Of a DNA stretch of 64,000 bases, positions 1 through 7,960 are shown one piece after another (the stretch's first letter is position 1; the number at the start of each line of letters is the position of its first letter). The notes beneath the pieces are model-generated. The model worked only from the letters and a program-made list of their open reading frames with translations. It ran no database searches and had not been told where the DNA came from. Source of the DNA: CAG-791 sp045117315. GTDB lineage: Bacteria > Bacillota > Clostridia > Lachnospirales > Lachnospiraceae. Made by a program: the position numbers and the translations under genes. The stretch spans positions 13,778-77,777 of the forward strand of contig JBGUNJ010000134.1 of the NCBI GenBank assembly GCA_045117315.1, in the 5' to 3' direction.

Positions 1-390
1 ATGGAGAATTATCCCATACAGGCGGAGGAATTCCGCCGGTATGTCCTGGAAGATGTGGATTTCCATGAACTGCCGGGGAGCGGGGCGACGGACAGGATCA
101 CAGGCAGCGTCAACCTGCCGGAGAGCAGGATCCTGTGTGTCCAGATTCCCCGCTGCAGGGGACTGCGCGCATTTGTGGACGGAGAGGAGCGCCCTCTTTT
201 GAAGGCGGATACGATGTTCTCGGCCCTTGTTCTGGAGCCGGGCATGCATGAGATCGAGATTCGCTATTCCACACCGGGGCTGGTTCCGGGAGCAGTGATT
301 TCGGCGGTCGGGATTCTGCTGTTTCTGACCGGGACGGCTGTGGCAGCGGGAAGAAAGTGTAAGAAGGATCCCCCCGTCCGCCGTGGCTGA
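1..390 (+). CDS. YfhO-like membrane protein, C-terminal part (5' end outside window)
   Basis: The last 129 residues of a protein that begins upstream of the window; the ATG at base 1 is in frame but need not be the start. Residues 1-90 look extracytoplasmic and beta-rich, with VDGEERPLLKA followed by LEPGMHEIEIRY. One membrane segment (about 91-115) and a short basic tail follow. This end pattern is typical of YfhO-family multi-membrane proteins, which in Firmicutes are linked to glycosylation of lipoteichoic acid or other wall polymers using sugars on a lipid carrier. The next gene, 58 bases downstream on the same strand, is a GT2 enzyme of the type that makes such lipid-linked sugars, which supports the call. 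It could be another GT-C-like membrane protein with a similar C-terminus. Confidence 0.6.
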   Translation: MENYPIQAEEFRRYVLEDVDFHELPGSGATDRITGSVNLPESRILCVQIPRCRGLRAFVDGEERPLLKADTMFSALVLEPGMHEIEIRYSTPGLVPGAVISAVGILLFLTGTAVAAGRKCKKDPPVRRG

Positions 391-448
391 AAACGGGAAT
401 TGAAAAGAAGGGATTCAGCAACAGTATTAAAATGATCGGGAGAGAAAA

Positions 449-1402
449 ATGAGCGATTTAATCAGCATTATCGTGCCTTGCTTCAATGAAGAGGAATCGC
501 TGAGGCTGTTTCATGAGGCAGTCAAAAAAACTGAAGAGAGCATGCCGGACTGCAGATTCGAGATTCTTCTCGTCAATGACGGATCCAAAGACAGGACGCT
601 GGAAGTCATGCGCGAACTGGCCGCTGAGGACCCCGCAGTCAAATATTTCAGTTTTTCGAGAAATTTCGGAAAAGAGGCAGCCATGTACGCGGGATTCTGT
701 CACGTGCAGGGAGACTACGCTGCCGTCATGGATGCCGACCTGCAGGATCCGCCGGACCTTCTGCCGGAGATGTACAGGCTCATCAAGAGCGGGGAATATG
801 ACAGCGTTGCGGCAAGGAGAGTGAGCCGGGAAGGAGAACCCCCGATCCGCAGCTGGTTTGCCCGCAGATTCTACAGCCTGATCAACCGGATCTCAGAGGC
901 GGACATCGTTGACGGCGCCAGGGATTTCCGGCTGATGAAGCGTGAGATGGTGGACGCGATCCTGGCCATGAGCGAGTCAAAGCGTTTTTCCAAGGGTATA
1001 TTCGGCTGGATCGGTTTCAGAACATATTGGATGCCTTATAAAAATGTGGAGAGGGTTGCAGGAGAGACCAAGTGGAATTTCTGGAGCCTGTTCAGCTATG
1101 CGATTGACGGAATCGTCAATTTTTCACATGTGCCTCTGGACATCGCCTCCTGGTTCGGAATCCTGATGACCGTGATCTCGTTCCTGGCAATCCTGTTTAT
1201 CATACTGCGCAGGATTCTGTTCGGGGATCCGGTCGCCGGCTGGGCTTCTACGGCCTGTATCATCACATTTATCGGAGGAATCCAGCTGCTGTGCCTGGGT
1301 ATCATCGGCAAGTATCTGGCGACGGTCTATCTGGAGGTCAAAAACAGACCTCATTATATCATCAGCGAGAGCAACAGTGAGGATGTGAAGAGAATCAAAT
1401 GA
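449..1402 (+). CDS. GT2 lipid-carrier glycosyltransferase (GtrB/DPM1-like)
   Basis: A 317-aa membrane-anchored glycosyltransferase predicted to move a nucleotide-activated sugar onto undecaprenyl phosphate on the cytoplasmic face. The N-terminal GT-A fold shows ISIIVPCFNEEES, the nucleotide-binding region LLVNDGSKD and the metal-binding stretch MDADLQDPP (D95/D97). Two C-terminal membrane segments lie at about 230-252 and 262-285, with a polar tail. Length and layout match the GtrB/YkcC group. The start has a GGGAGAG ribosome site eight or so bases upstream. It lies between the YfhO-like gene and a two-component system, all on +, so it probably supplies the lipid-linked sugar used by the YfhO-like protein; that pairing is inference. 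Confidence 0.88.
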   Translation: MSDLISIIVPCFNEEESLRLFHEAVKKTEESMPDCRFEILLVNDGSKDRTLEVMRELAAEDPAVKYFSFSRNFGKEAAMYAGFCHVQGDYAAVMDADLQDPPDLLPEMYRLIKSGEYDSVAARRVSREGEPPIRSWFARRFYSLINRISEADIVDGARDFRLMKREMVDAILAMSESKRFSKGIFGWIGFRTYWMPYKNVERVAGETKWNFWSLFSYAIDGIVNFSHVPLDIASWFGILMTVISFLAILFIILRRILFGDPVAGWASTACIITFIGGIQLLCLGIIGKYLATVYLEVKNRPHYIISESNSEDVKRIK

Positions 1403-1435
1403 CCGCCGGCTGTTCCCGCAACGGAGTAAGAGGAC

Positions 1436-2974
1436 ATGACATTTAGAAAAAGACTACTGGTTGCCTTTTCCACAGTCATTGTAGTGCCCCTGCTGCTGTT
1501 TACGATTGCCTTTATCGCCCTGGGCAACTATCTGATCGGCGAAAAAGGCGAACTGCAGGGATATACATCAATTGTCGGCGGCTACGATGAATACGATACG
1601 GAAGTGGATGAAATTTACAGGAAGGCGGTGGACAACGCGGACAGACTGCAGGATATAGAGGTTCTGGAAAGCCTGTCTGGTCAGATCCGCGGCAGGAATA
1701 TCTACCTGGCGGTGCGAAGGAATTCGGAAATTTATTATGCCAGCAATGAAGGGATGGCATCTGCGGACTTTGACAAACTGCCGGCTTTTGACGAAAAAAA
1801 AGCGGGCGAGACAGGGGGGACCTCATTTATCCGCAACAGTCCGCTCAGCCTGATGGTGCGCCAGATTGATTTTTACTTCCCGGACGGGGCGGAAGGCAGC
1901 TTCTTCCTGGTCACAAGGATCATGGGTCTGATCTCCGGAAGGTTTATGAGCGGTCTCTTTGTTTCAATGCTGACGATCCTGGTTTTTACCGCGTTTCTGC
2001 TCACCAGGTGGCTGGAGAGAAGTATTTTCACACCGATCAGCGCGATCAATATCGCCATGAACAATATCCGCGACGGCAATTTCACCTATACGCTTTCGAC
2101 CGGTGAAGAGGGAGAGATCGGTGACCTCTACCGCAACTATGAGGACATGCGCCTGCGGCTCAAGGAATCCGCCGATGAGAAGCTGGAACACGAGCGCCAG
2201 AACCGTGAGCTGATCAGCAATATCTCCCATGACCTGAAGACACCCATCACTTCGATCAAGGGCTATGTGGAGGGGCTGATCGACGGAGTGGCCAACACGC
2301 CCGAAAAGCAGGCAAGGTACATCCGGACGATTTACAACAAGGCCAATGACATGGACCATCTGATCGATGAGCTGACCCTGTATTCGAGGTTTGAGAGCGA
2401 CCGGATCCCTTACAATTTCCACAGACTCAACGTGAGCGACTATTTCGGCGACTGCGTGGAAGAAATCGGCATGGACATGGATTCCAGAGGGATCGAGCTC
2501 AACTACACGAATCTGGTCTCTCCCCAGACCAGGATCATTGCGGATCCCGAGCAGATGAAGCGCGTGATTAACAATATTGTGGGCAATAGTGTAAAATATA
2601 TGGATAAGGAGAAGGGCCGCATCAGCATCAGGATACTCGATGAGCATGACAGTATCCGGATCGAGATCGAGGACAACGGAAAAGGAATCGCGGCCCGGGA
2701 TCTCCCCAATATATTTGACAGGTTCTACCGGACGGATTCCTCCCGGAATTCTTCCCAGGGAGGAAGCGGGATCGGACTTTCCATCGTGCGGAAGATCGTG
2801 GAGGACCACGGAGGCTATATCTGGGCTACCAGCCGCGAGGGAGAGGGGACCTGCATGCATATGGTCATCCGCAAATATCTGGAGCAGGAGACGGATTCAG
2901 TGGACTCCATGAGTTCTGTGAATCCCGCGGATCCTGTGGATGACGATGATTTTATGGATGAAGAAATAATCTGA
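1436..2974 (+). CDS. Sensor histidine kinase
   Basis: A 512-aa transmembrane sensor kinase. An N-terminal membrane segment (about 8-30) and a second one (about 165-190) bracket an extracytoplasmic sensor region of about 135 residues. A HAMP linker follows (about 191-245), then the HisKA box NISHDLKTPITS with the phospho-accepting H265, and a HATPase domain with NIVGNSVKY (N box), EDNGKGI (G1) and GGSGIGLSIV (G2). The acidic C-terminal tail (about 480-512, ending DPVDDDDFMDEE) is an unusual addition. It is followed 53 bases later by its likely partner response regulator. Proximity to envelope glycosylation genes suggests a cell-envelope signal, but the ligand cannot be read from the sequence. 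Confidence 0.93.
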   Translation: MTFRKRLLVAFSTVIVVPLLLFTIAFIALGNYLIGEKGELQGYTSIVGGYDEYDTEVDEIYRKAVDNADRLQDIEVLESLSGQIRGRNIYLAVRRNSEIYYASNEGMASADFDKLPAFDEKKAGETGGTSFIRNSPLSLMVRQIDFYFPDGAEGSFFLVTRIMGLISGRFMSGLFVSMLTILVFTAFLLTRWLERSIFTPISAINIAMNNIRDGNFTYTLSTGEEGEIGDLYRNYEDMRLRLKESADEKLEHERQNRELISNISHDLKTPITSIKGYVEGLIDGVANTPEKQARYIRTIYNKANDMDHLIDELTLYSRFESDRIPYNFHRLNVSDYFGDCVEEIGMDMDSRGIELNYTNLVSPQTRIIADPEQMKRVINNIVGNSVKYMDKEKGRISIRILDEHDSIRIEIEDNGKGIAARDLPNIFDRFYRTDSSRNSSQGGSGIGLSIVRKIVEDHGGYIWATSREGEGTCMHMVIRKYLEQETDSVDSMSSVNPADPVDDDDFMDEEII

Positions 2975-3027
2975 GGGAAAAACAAAAGACGGCAGGCGGC
3001 AGGCGCAGGCGGTCATGGAGGTAAAAC

Positions 3028-3717
3028 ATGAGCAAAATACTGATCATTGAAGATGAAGAAGCAATCGCGGATCTGGAAAAGGATTATCTGGAACTGAGCG
3101 GTTTTGAAGTGGAGATCGAGACACGCGGAGACCTCGGCCTCAATGCTGCGCTGCAGAAGGATTTTGACCTGATCGTGCTGGATCTGATGCTGCCCGGGGT
3201 CGATGGATTTGACGTGTGCCGCAAGGTCCGCGAGAAAAAGGATGTTCCGATTCTGATGGTCTCGGCCAAAAAAGATGATATTGATAAGATCCGCGGCCTG
3301 GGCCTGGGCGCGGACGACTATATGACCAAGCCCTTCAGCCCCTCTGAGCTGGTTGCCAGGGTCAAGGCCCACATGGCCCGCTATCAGAGGCTGGTCGGAG
3401 CAGGCCAGAAGACCAACGACGTGGTCGAGATCCGCGGCCTCAAGATCGACAAGACGGCCCGCCGTGTATTTGTGGACGGGACGGAGAAGAACTTCACCAC
3501 CAAGGAATTTGACCTGCTCACCTTCCTGGCGGAGAACCCCAACCACGTCTTCAGCAAGGACGAACTCTTCCGCAGAATCTGGAATATGGACAGTGTCGGC
3601 GATATTGCGACCGTGACGGTCCACATCAAAAAGATCCGCGAAAAAATTGAATTCGACACGTCCCATCCCCAGTACATCGAGACAATCTGGGGTGTGGGAT
3701 ACAGGTTCCGCGCATGA
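3028..3717 (+). CDS. OmpR/PhoB-family response regulator
   Basis: A 229-aa transcription factor that would be phosphorylated by the upstream kinase. The receiver domain (1-115) has the acidic pair EDEE near the N-terminus, phospho-acceptor D52 in VLDLMLPGVDG, the conserved Ser in MVSAKKD and Lys in YMTKPFSPSE. The C-terminal winged helix (about 128-229) ends in the standard IETIWGVGYRF. GGAGGT sits eight bases before the ATG. Its stop overlaps the start of the next gene in an ATGA tetranucleotide, implying translational coupling to the pseudouridine synthase. Confidence 0.95.
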   Translation: MSKILIIEDEEAIADLEKDYLELSGFEVEIETRGDLGLNAALQKDFDLIVLDLMLPGVDGFDVCRKVREKKDVPILMVSAKKDDIDKIRGLGLGADDYMTKPFSPSELVARVKAHMARYQRLVGAGQKTNDVVEIRGLKIDKTARRVFVDGTEKNFTTKEFDLLTFLAENPNHVFSKDELFRRIWNMDSVGDIATVTVHIKKIREKIEFDTSHPQYIETIWGVGYRFRA

Positions 3718-4766
3718 AAAAACGTTCGGAAAAGCACTCGGGAAATATTCCGGATAAAATTTCGGAAAATACTTCGGACAAACCTTCGAAAAATGCTTCG
3801 GACAACCTTTCGGAAAATGCTTCGAATAAACCTTCGGAAAAAAAGGCGGAGGAAAGCCGGACCGGTCTGCCGGGCGGGGCTGGGCTTCAGCGCCTTGATA
3901 AGCTGCTGGGACAGGAGGGTCTGGGCACCCGCAGTGAGCTCAAAAAGGCTATCCGCAGCGGCAGGGTTTCTGTGAACGGCTCTGTGGAGAAAGACCCCGG
4001 AAGGCAGGTCTCACCGAAGGACGAGGTCTGTTTTGACGGCAAAAGGATCAGGCTGGACCGGTATGTCTATTACATGCTCAATAAACCCGCAGGAGTGATC
4101 ACGGCGACAGAGGACGGTCAGACGAAGACGGTCCTGGATCTTCTGAGGGAGCCCGTCCCGATTTCCAAAGCGGAAGACACCGCGGAGGAGGCGGGAAAGA
4201 CCCTTACGGAAGACATCGCGGACGCCGGATCCCCTGCGCTGCCGCCAAAGGCTGCGCCAGGCAGGGAGCCTGTCATGCGGAAGGGGCTCTTCCCTGTCGG
4301 CAGGCTGGACAAGGACACAGAGGGCCTTTTGCTGATCACAGATGACGGACAGGCGGCCCACAGACTCCTGTCCCCTGCAAAGCACGTCGACAAAACATAT
4401 TACGCGGTAGTCACCGGCACAGTGACGGAGGAAGATATCCGTCTCTTCGCGGAAGGACTCCGGGTGGATGCCGGGTTCACGGCAATGCCCGCAGTCCTTC
4501 AAATCATGGAAAAAGGATCCCGCGGCAAAGCACCTGAGGCGCTCTCTTTACCGGAAACTGAAGACGGCAGGCAATATACACAGGTGTATGTGACAATACG
4601 GGAAGGCAAATTCCATCAGATCAAGCGTATGTTCGCGGCGGTGGGAAAAGAAGTCCTGTATCTGAAAAGGCTCTCCATGGGAACACTGGAGCTGGACTCC
4701 TCTCTGGAGCCGGGACAGTTCCGTGAACTGACGAAAGAAGAGACTGCAGCCCTGAAGGAATACTGA
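3714..4766 (+). CDS. RsuA/RluB-family pseudouridine synthase
   Basis: A 350-aa rRNA pseudouridine synthase. Residues 1-45 are a low-complexity Ser/Asn/Lys tail built from about eight-residue units (for example SENASNKPSEK), encoded by a tandem DNA repeat at 3727-3843. The S4 RNA-binding domain (about 52-100) starts LDKLLGQEGLGTRSEL. The catalytic domain has the motif GRLDKDTEGLLLITDDG with the catalytic Asp at about 199, and FHQIKRMF near the end. The insert at about 145-180 (Ala/Glu/Pro-rich) is longer than in most family members. The start overlaps the response-regulator stop (ATGA). The family modifies a uridine in 16S or 23S rRNA; which one cannot be told here. Confidence 0.9.
   Translation: MKKRSEKHSGNIPDKISENTSDKPSKNASDNLSENASNKPSEKKAEESRTGLPGGAGLQRLDKLLGQEGLGTRSELKKAIRSGRVSVNGSVEKDPGRQVSPKDEVCFDGKRIRLDRYVYYMLNKPAGVITATEDGQTKTVLDLLREPVPISKAEDTAEEAGKTLTEDIADAGSPALPPKAAPGREPVMRKGLFPVGRLDKDTEGLLLITDDGQAAHRLLSPAKHVDKTYYAVVTGTVTEEDIRLFAEGLRVDAGFTAMPAVLQIMEKGSRGKAPEALSLPETEDGRQYTQVYVTIREGKFHQIKRMFAAVGKEVLYLKRLSMGTLELDSSLEPGQFRELTKEETAALKEY
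3727..3843 (+). repeat. In-frame tandem repeat coding the synthase N-terminal tail
   Basis: Imperfect units of about 24 bases around the core TTCGGAAAATGCTTCGGA run head to tail and stay in frame, giving alternating Ser/Asn/Asp/Lys residues before the S4 domain. The array lies just inside the start codon. Confidence 0.8.
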
Positions 4767-4794
4767 TTGATTCCTTAATCGGAGGAAAACCTTA

Positions 4795-4880
4795 ATGAAA
4801 GGTGTCTTCGTTCAAAAGGCGAAACGAATACGAAAAAAAACATGTATATTGCTGGCTGTCATATTTGCGGCCGTGTGTGG
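4795..4880 (+). pseudogene. Start of a small membrane/exported protein cut by repeat A
   Basis: A good ribosome site (GGAGG, nine bases before ATG 4795) leads into MKGVFVQKAKRIRKKTC followed by a hydrophobic stretch ILLAVIFAAVCG, which looks like the beginning of a signal or membrane-anchor sequence. From about 4880 the reading frame runs into a copy of dispersed repeat A and ends at 4989 in Ala/Pro/Arg-rich residues that only reflect the repeat. The most likely reading is a gene whose remainder was replaced by the repeat. It could also be a translated leader without function. Confidence 0.4.
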
Positions 4881-4990
4881 GCGCTCGCGGACATGCATGA
4901 ATAAACTACGCATTGCTCCGCGCTCTGGCGCTCCCGCAATGCTCCACACATTCGTACCCCGCCCCGCGGCGGCCGCCTTGGCGGCCTGAA
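4876..4990. repeat. Dispersed repeat family A, long copy
   Basis: About 115 bases that align with the copy at 63790-63925 at the end of the window. Shared blocks include ATTAAACTACGC-like, CTCCACACATTCG and CCCCGCCCCGC followed by GGCGGCC palindromic DNA. The G/C-rich 3' part can fold back on itself. Confidence 0.75.
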
Positions 4991-5166
4991 CAGATTCGTT
5001 TTCGCGCCTGCCATCTGCCTTTTGTCAGCGCATTTTATCTGGTCAAAAAAAGTCACTTCGGATGTAACCTCCCGGGTCAGGCTGCGTCAGATAATCTTAA
5101 ATATATGAGCGTGAAGATATTTTTGGGTCGAATCGCTTTCCCGGCCTTATGATCCTCCTTCGAAGC

Positions 5167-5360
5167 GGCCATGGAAATCCGGAAGGCGGACTGACTTCGA
5201 AATATCGAAGATGGGCGGTCTTCGAAAATACCCGGGACGGACTGACTTCGATATGCCGAGGACGGACTGACTTCGATATGCCGAAGACGGGCGGTTTTCG
5301 AAATACCCGGGACGGACTGACTTCGATATGCCGAAGACGGGCGGTTTCGAAATACCGGAA
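5167..5360. repeat. Tandem array of about 50-base units
   Basis: Units built from GGACGGACTGACTTCGATAT, GCCGAAGACGGGCGG and TTTCGAAATACCCGGG alternate three to four times with partial units. Each contains short palindromes (CTTCG/CGAAG, TTCGAA). No spacers, so not a CRISPR. It precedes the promoter of the PcfJ-like gene. Confidence 0.85.
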
Positions 5361-5378
5361 TGCTCCGATTATTTCCCT

Positions 5379-5408
5379 TTGAGGGGCTGCGGAATGCACT
5401 GTTATAAT
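5379..5408 (+). promoter_or_regulatory. Promoter candidate for the PcfJ-like gene
   Basis: TTGAGG at 5379-5384 and a perfect TATAAT at 5403-5408 with an 18-base spacer, about 80 bases before the GTG start at 5489 and just after the tandem array. Confidence 0.55.
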
Positions 5409-5488
5409 CGCTCTTACCAGGCTTCTGACCGGTCTCAGACCATGTGGTTCAGAAGAGGAGTCAGTTCATGGAAAGGAGGTGAGATTTC

Positions 5489-7414
5489 GTGGACAGACAT
5501 TTTATTTATCGCTCTATTAAGAACAGAGGACACTTTTGCGGCAAGTGCGGAAAACGCCTGACACCGGATTTTTACAATAGCAAAAAGCACGCGGAAGAGT
5601 GCGGATTTAAAGTCATAGAGAGCCTTCCGAACCGGGGAGTGGTCACGGATGACAGCGCGGGCTACAGGCTGGATGTCTGTAAGGGGAATCTTCTCCTGGA
5701 GATCTGCCGGCCGGAGCTTGTCCCCAGGCCGGGTTTTTCAGACCGCTTCAAGGGGATGCGGTGGGTCACTGTTTTCAGGATGGTTTTCAGCCCGGACAGC
5801 AGAGAGCCCAGGGTCACAAAAAATGAGTCAGGCCTGGATGCTGATATCTGGCTTGCCCTCATACGGGCCGGCAGATGCTTCCACATCCGGGAGGAGACCG
5901 ATGTTGAGATCATAAGGGAGGTTTTCCCCGGGATCATCAGACTCTATTCTCTGCAGATGTTCGTTCATATATACCGTACGAAGGGCTTTCATCATGTGCA
6001 TCTGATGAGGGAGTCGATGGCACAGCGCCTGATGGGAGCAGCTTCCGAATCCCGCGGTACAGTCCAGGCTCATTCGGAAAACAGCTATGAATTCAGAGAA
6101 GAATTCCCGGTGAGGCTTTTGAGACTCCGACGATATTGGAGAAGGGAGCCTCGCCGTACAGATCCCATCCAGCACATGATTATTTCCCTGCTTAAGTACA
6201 AAGACTCAACGCTTGTCCTCAGGATTATCACCTTCATGGGAGAGGACGAACCTGTGGCTTTCCTGTTCTCGCGGGGCTACGCTGCCTGTACCCCCAACGC
6301 CGATATTCCCGTTCTTTTGCGTCAGCAATACTCTCTGACCTCTGAGGGGGACAAAGCTGTCCGCAGGTTCGCGCGTTTTTATCCCGAGTACAACCTTGAG
6401 CAGTATATGGAACATTCTCATAACATACTGGTTCCACTGATCGCTCCGGATTACCACAGTCTGATGGAACTGGCTGCAAAAGCCTCTGTTCCCTCCGTGG
6501 CTGAAAATATGGGAATCATCGACTGTTATAGAAAAGATCCTTCCCTTTTCAGGAATCTGCGCGACACCTTCCAGCTTCCTCTGCATGTACTCCGTGCACT
6601 CGATCCGCAGGATGTCACCGATGAACTGCTGGCAAATCTTGCCCACATCAATCAGTGCCATCCCGGCCTTCTTCAGTTTGAACATTACACATCCCTTATG
6701 TGTGATTTTTATCATGATTTGTCCATCCAGATGGTCCCCGGGCAGGCAGGCAGAGTCCCGGACAGGCGGCGTCCCATCAGGAACTACCGGCTTCACGGGC
6801 TTTACAAGTATGACCTCACGGACGACCAGGTTCTGCAGATCCTGCGCTTCCTCCGCAAGTCTTCCGATGATGCGAACACTCTCCGCTATCTCTTTGATTA
6901 CATAAACGCATGCGAACATCTGGGTGAATACCCCTACGGTTTTATCCCCAGAGGCCCCCTGCGTATAGCCCATGACCGCATCGTCCAGAGAATCCGGCTC
7001 GACAAAAACGACAAGGAATCCCACGATTTCCATTCAGTCGTCACATCAGGAAATTACCTCTCCCTCACAACCGACAGGACGGATGAAGATCAGGAATTCT
7101 TCAAGGAGGACCCCTTCGTGATCATCGCGCCGGAAGAAAGAGAAGATCTTTTCCTGGAGAGCGACGCTATGCACAACTGTGTCAGGCTCTACGTCAAAGC
7201 TGTCTGCACCGGTCATACAAAAATATATTTTCTCCGCAGGAAAAGAACTCCGGGTACCTCTTTGGGAACGATTGAAGTTCGGGGTGATTCCCTTGTGCAG
7301 GCCAAAGCTCATGCCAACGGAAAGCTCGACGAGGCAGCTCAGGACTATATCCGGAAGTGGTGCCATGCCAAGAATCTGCGGATCCGCACACGCGACATAG
7401 TGTCCGCGTCATAA
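5489..7414 (+). CDS. PcfJ-like protein
   Basis: A 641-aa soluble protein starting at GTG 5489, chosen for AAAGGAGGTG at 5471-5480. The N-terminus holds a zinc-finger-like CGKCGKRL...HAEEC arrangement (about 17-37). The middle (about 60-500) is unrecognised, mostly helical and rich in Leu/Arg. The C-terminal part (about 550-630) matches the PcfJ-like domain: DAMHNCVRLYVKAV, KIYFLRRKRTPG, SLGTIEVRGDSLVQAKAHAN and a final RKWCHAKN. PcfJ was named from the Enterococcus pCF10 conjugation region, but its biochemical role is not established. Here no conjugation gene is nearby; its neighbours are an XRE regulator and an RSH-type protein, so it may be a chromosomal stand-alone paralogue. The function is unknown. 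Confidence 0.8.
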   Translation: MDRHFIYRSIKNRGHFCGKCGKRLTPDFYNSKKHAEECGFKVIESLPNRGVVTDDSAGYRLDVCKGNLLLEICRPELVPRPGFSDRFKGMRWVTVFRMVFSPDSREPRVTKNESGLDADIWLALIRAGRCFHIREETDVEIIREVFPGIIRLYSLQMFVHIYRTKGFHHVHLMRESMAQRLMGAASESRGTVQAHSENSYEFREEFPVRLLRLRRYWRREPRRTDPIQHMIISLLKYKDSTLVLRIITFMGEDEPVAFLFSRGYAACTPNADIPVLLRQQYSLTSEGDKAVRRFARFYPEYNLEQYMEHSHNILVPLIAPDYHSLMELAAKASVPSVAENMGIIDCYRKDPSLFRNLRDTFQLPLHVLRALDPQDVTDELLANLAHINQCHPGLLQFEHYTSLMCDFYHDLSIQMVPGQAGRVPDRRRPIRNYRLHGLYKYDLTDDQVLQILRFLRKSSDDANTLRYLFDYINACEHLGEYPYGFIPRGPLRIAHDRIVQRIRLDKNDKESHDFHSVVTSGNYLSLTTDRTDEDQEFFKEDPFVIIAPEEREDLFLESDAMHNCVRLYVKAVCTGHTKIYFLRRKRTPGTSLGTIEVRGDSLVQAKAHANGKLDEAAQDYIRKWCHAKNLRIRTRDIVSAS

Positions 7415-7619
7415 CAGGATATCGGGGTCAAAAGGCGGTAAAGGCAGACCAGTCTTTTTCCGGCTTTTGGCCTTTACATCATAACAGATAACTGTTCTCT
7501 GATAGTTGACGGAGATCTGACAGATAAATGATATCTGCAGCCGAGGGTATTGCGCCGCCGGAAGTAAATGCATTTGGGTTGATTAAAATACGGAAAAATT
7601 AAAAATTTATACGATTTTT
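7415..7619. other. Gap after the PcfJ-like gene
   Basis: A weak eight-base stem (GTAAAGGC 7438-7445 with GCCTTTAC 7470-7477) follows the stop, without a T run. The rest becomes increasingly A/T-rich and shows no gene. Confidence 0.4.
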
Positions 7620-7740
7620 TTGCACGGAGTATGTTATTATAATTATTAATAATTGTTATTTAGTTTCTTTATGGTCAATTTACCGGCATTTTCGAACCGC
7701 TTTCATCTATATTTCGAATTATTATCCGAAATTTGCCGGT
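7620..7740 (+). promoter_or_regulatory. AT-rich promoter region and hairpin before the XRE gene
   Basis: TTGCAC at 7620-7625 with TATTAA at 7644-7649 (18-base spacer) is a possible promoter inside a very A/T-rich stretch. An inverted repeat follows, ACCGGCA at about 7681 with TGCCGGT near 7734, extended inward by TTTCG/CGAAA. The hairpin could be an operator or a leader structure. Confidence 0.4.
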
Positions 7741-7785
7741 TTTTCACTGCTTCCGCTTATGTTATCATTTTCCAAACTTCCCGGA

Positions 7786-7855
7786 AGGTTATTTCCCTGA
7801 GATTATTTCCCTGAGGTTATTTCCATCAGGTTACTTCCCTAAGGTCATTTCCATG
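7786..7855. repeat. Tandem repeat, about 16-base units
   Basis: Five imperfect copies of GGTTATTTCCCTGAG ahead of the XRE gene. The Phe/Pro-rich reading frame across it is only the repeat and is not taken as a gene. Confidence 0.85.
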
Positions 7856-7960
7856 AAGAATGTACTCACAATCCCTGCAGAGATACAGACAGCCGTCTCC
7901 GGTCTGTCAGCTGTTTCTGCAGGAATCTTTTAAATATTTTTTAGAAAGGGGGTCCCGTCA

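Noticed and set aside
1964..2860. 298-aa minus-strand frame inside the histidine kinase
   Set aside because: Shadow frame in high-GC coding DNA; the + strand has complete kinase motifs.
7733..7933. 66-aa Phe/Pro-rich frame
   Set aside because: It is a translation of the 16-base tandem repeat with no ribosome site.
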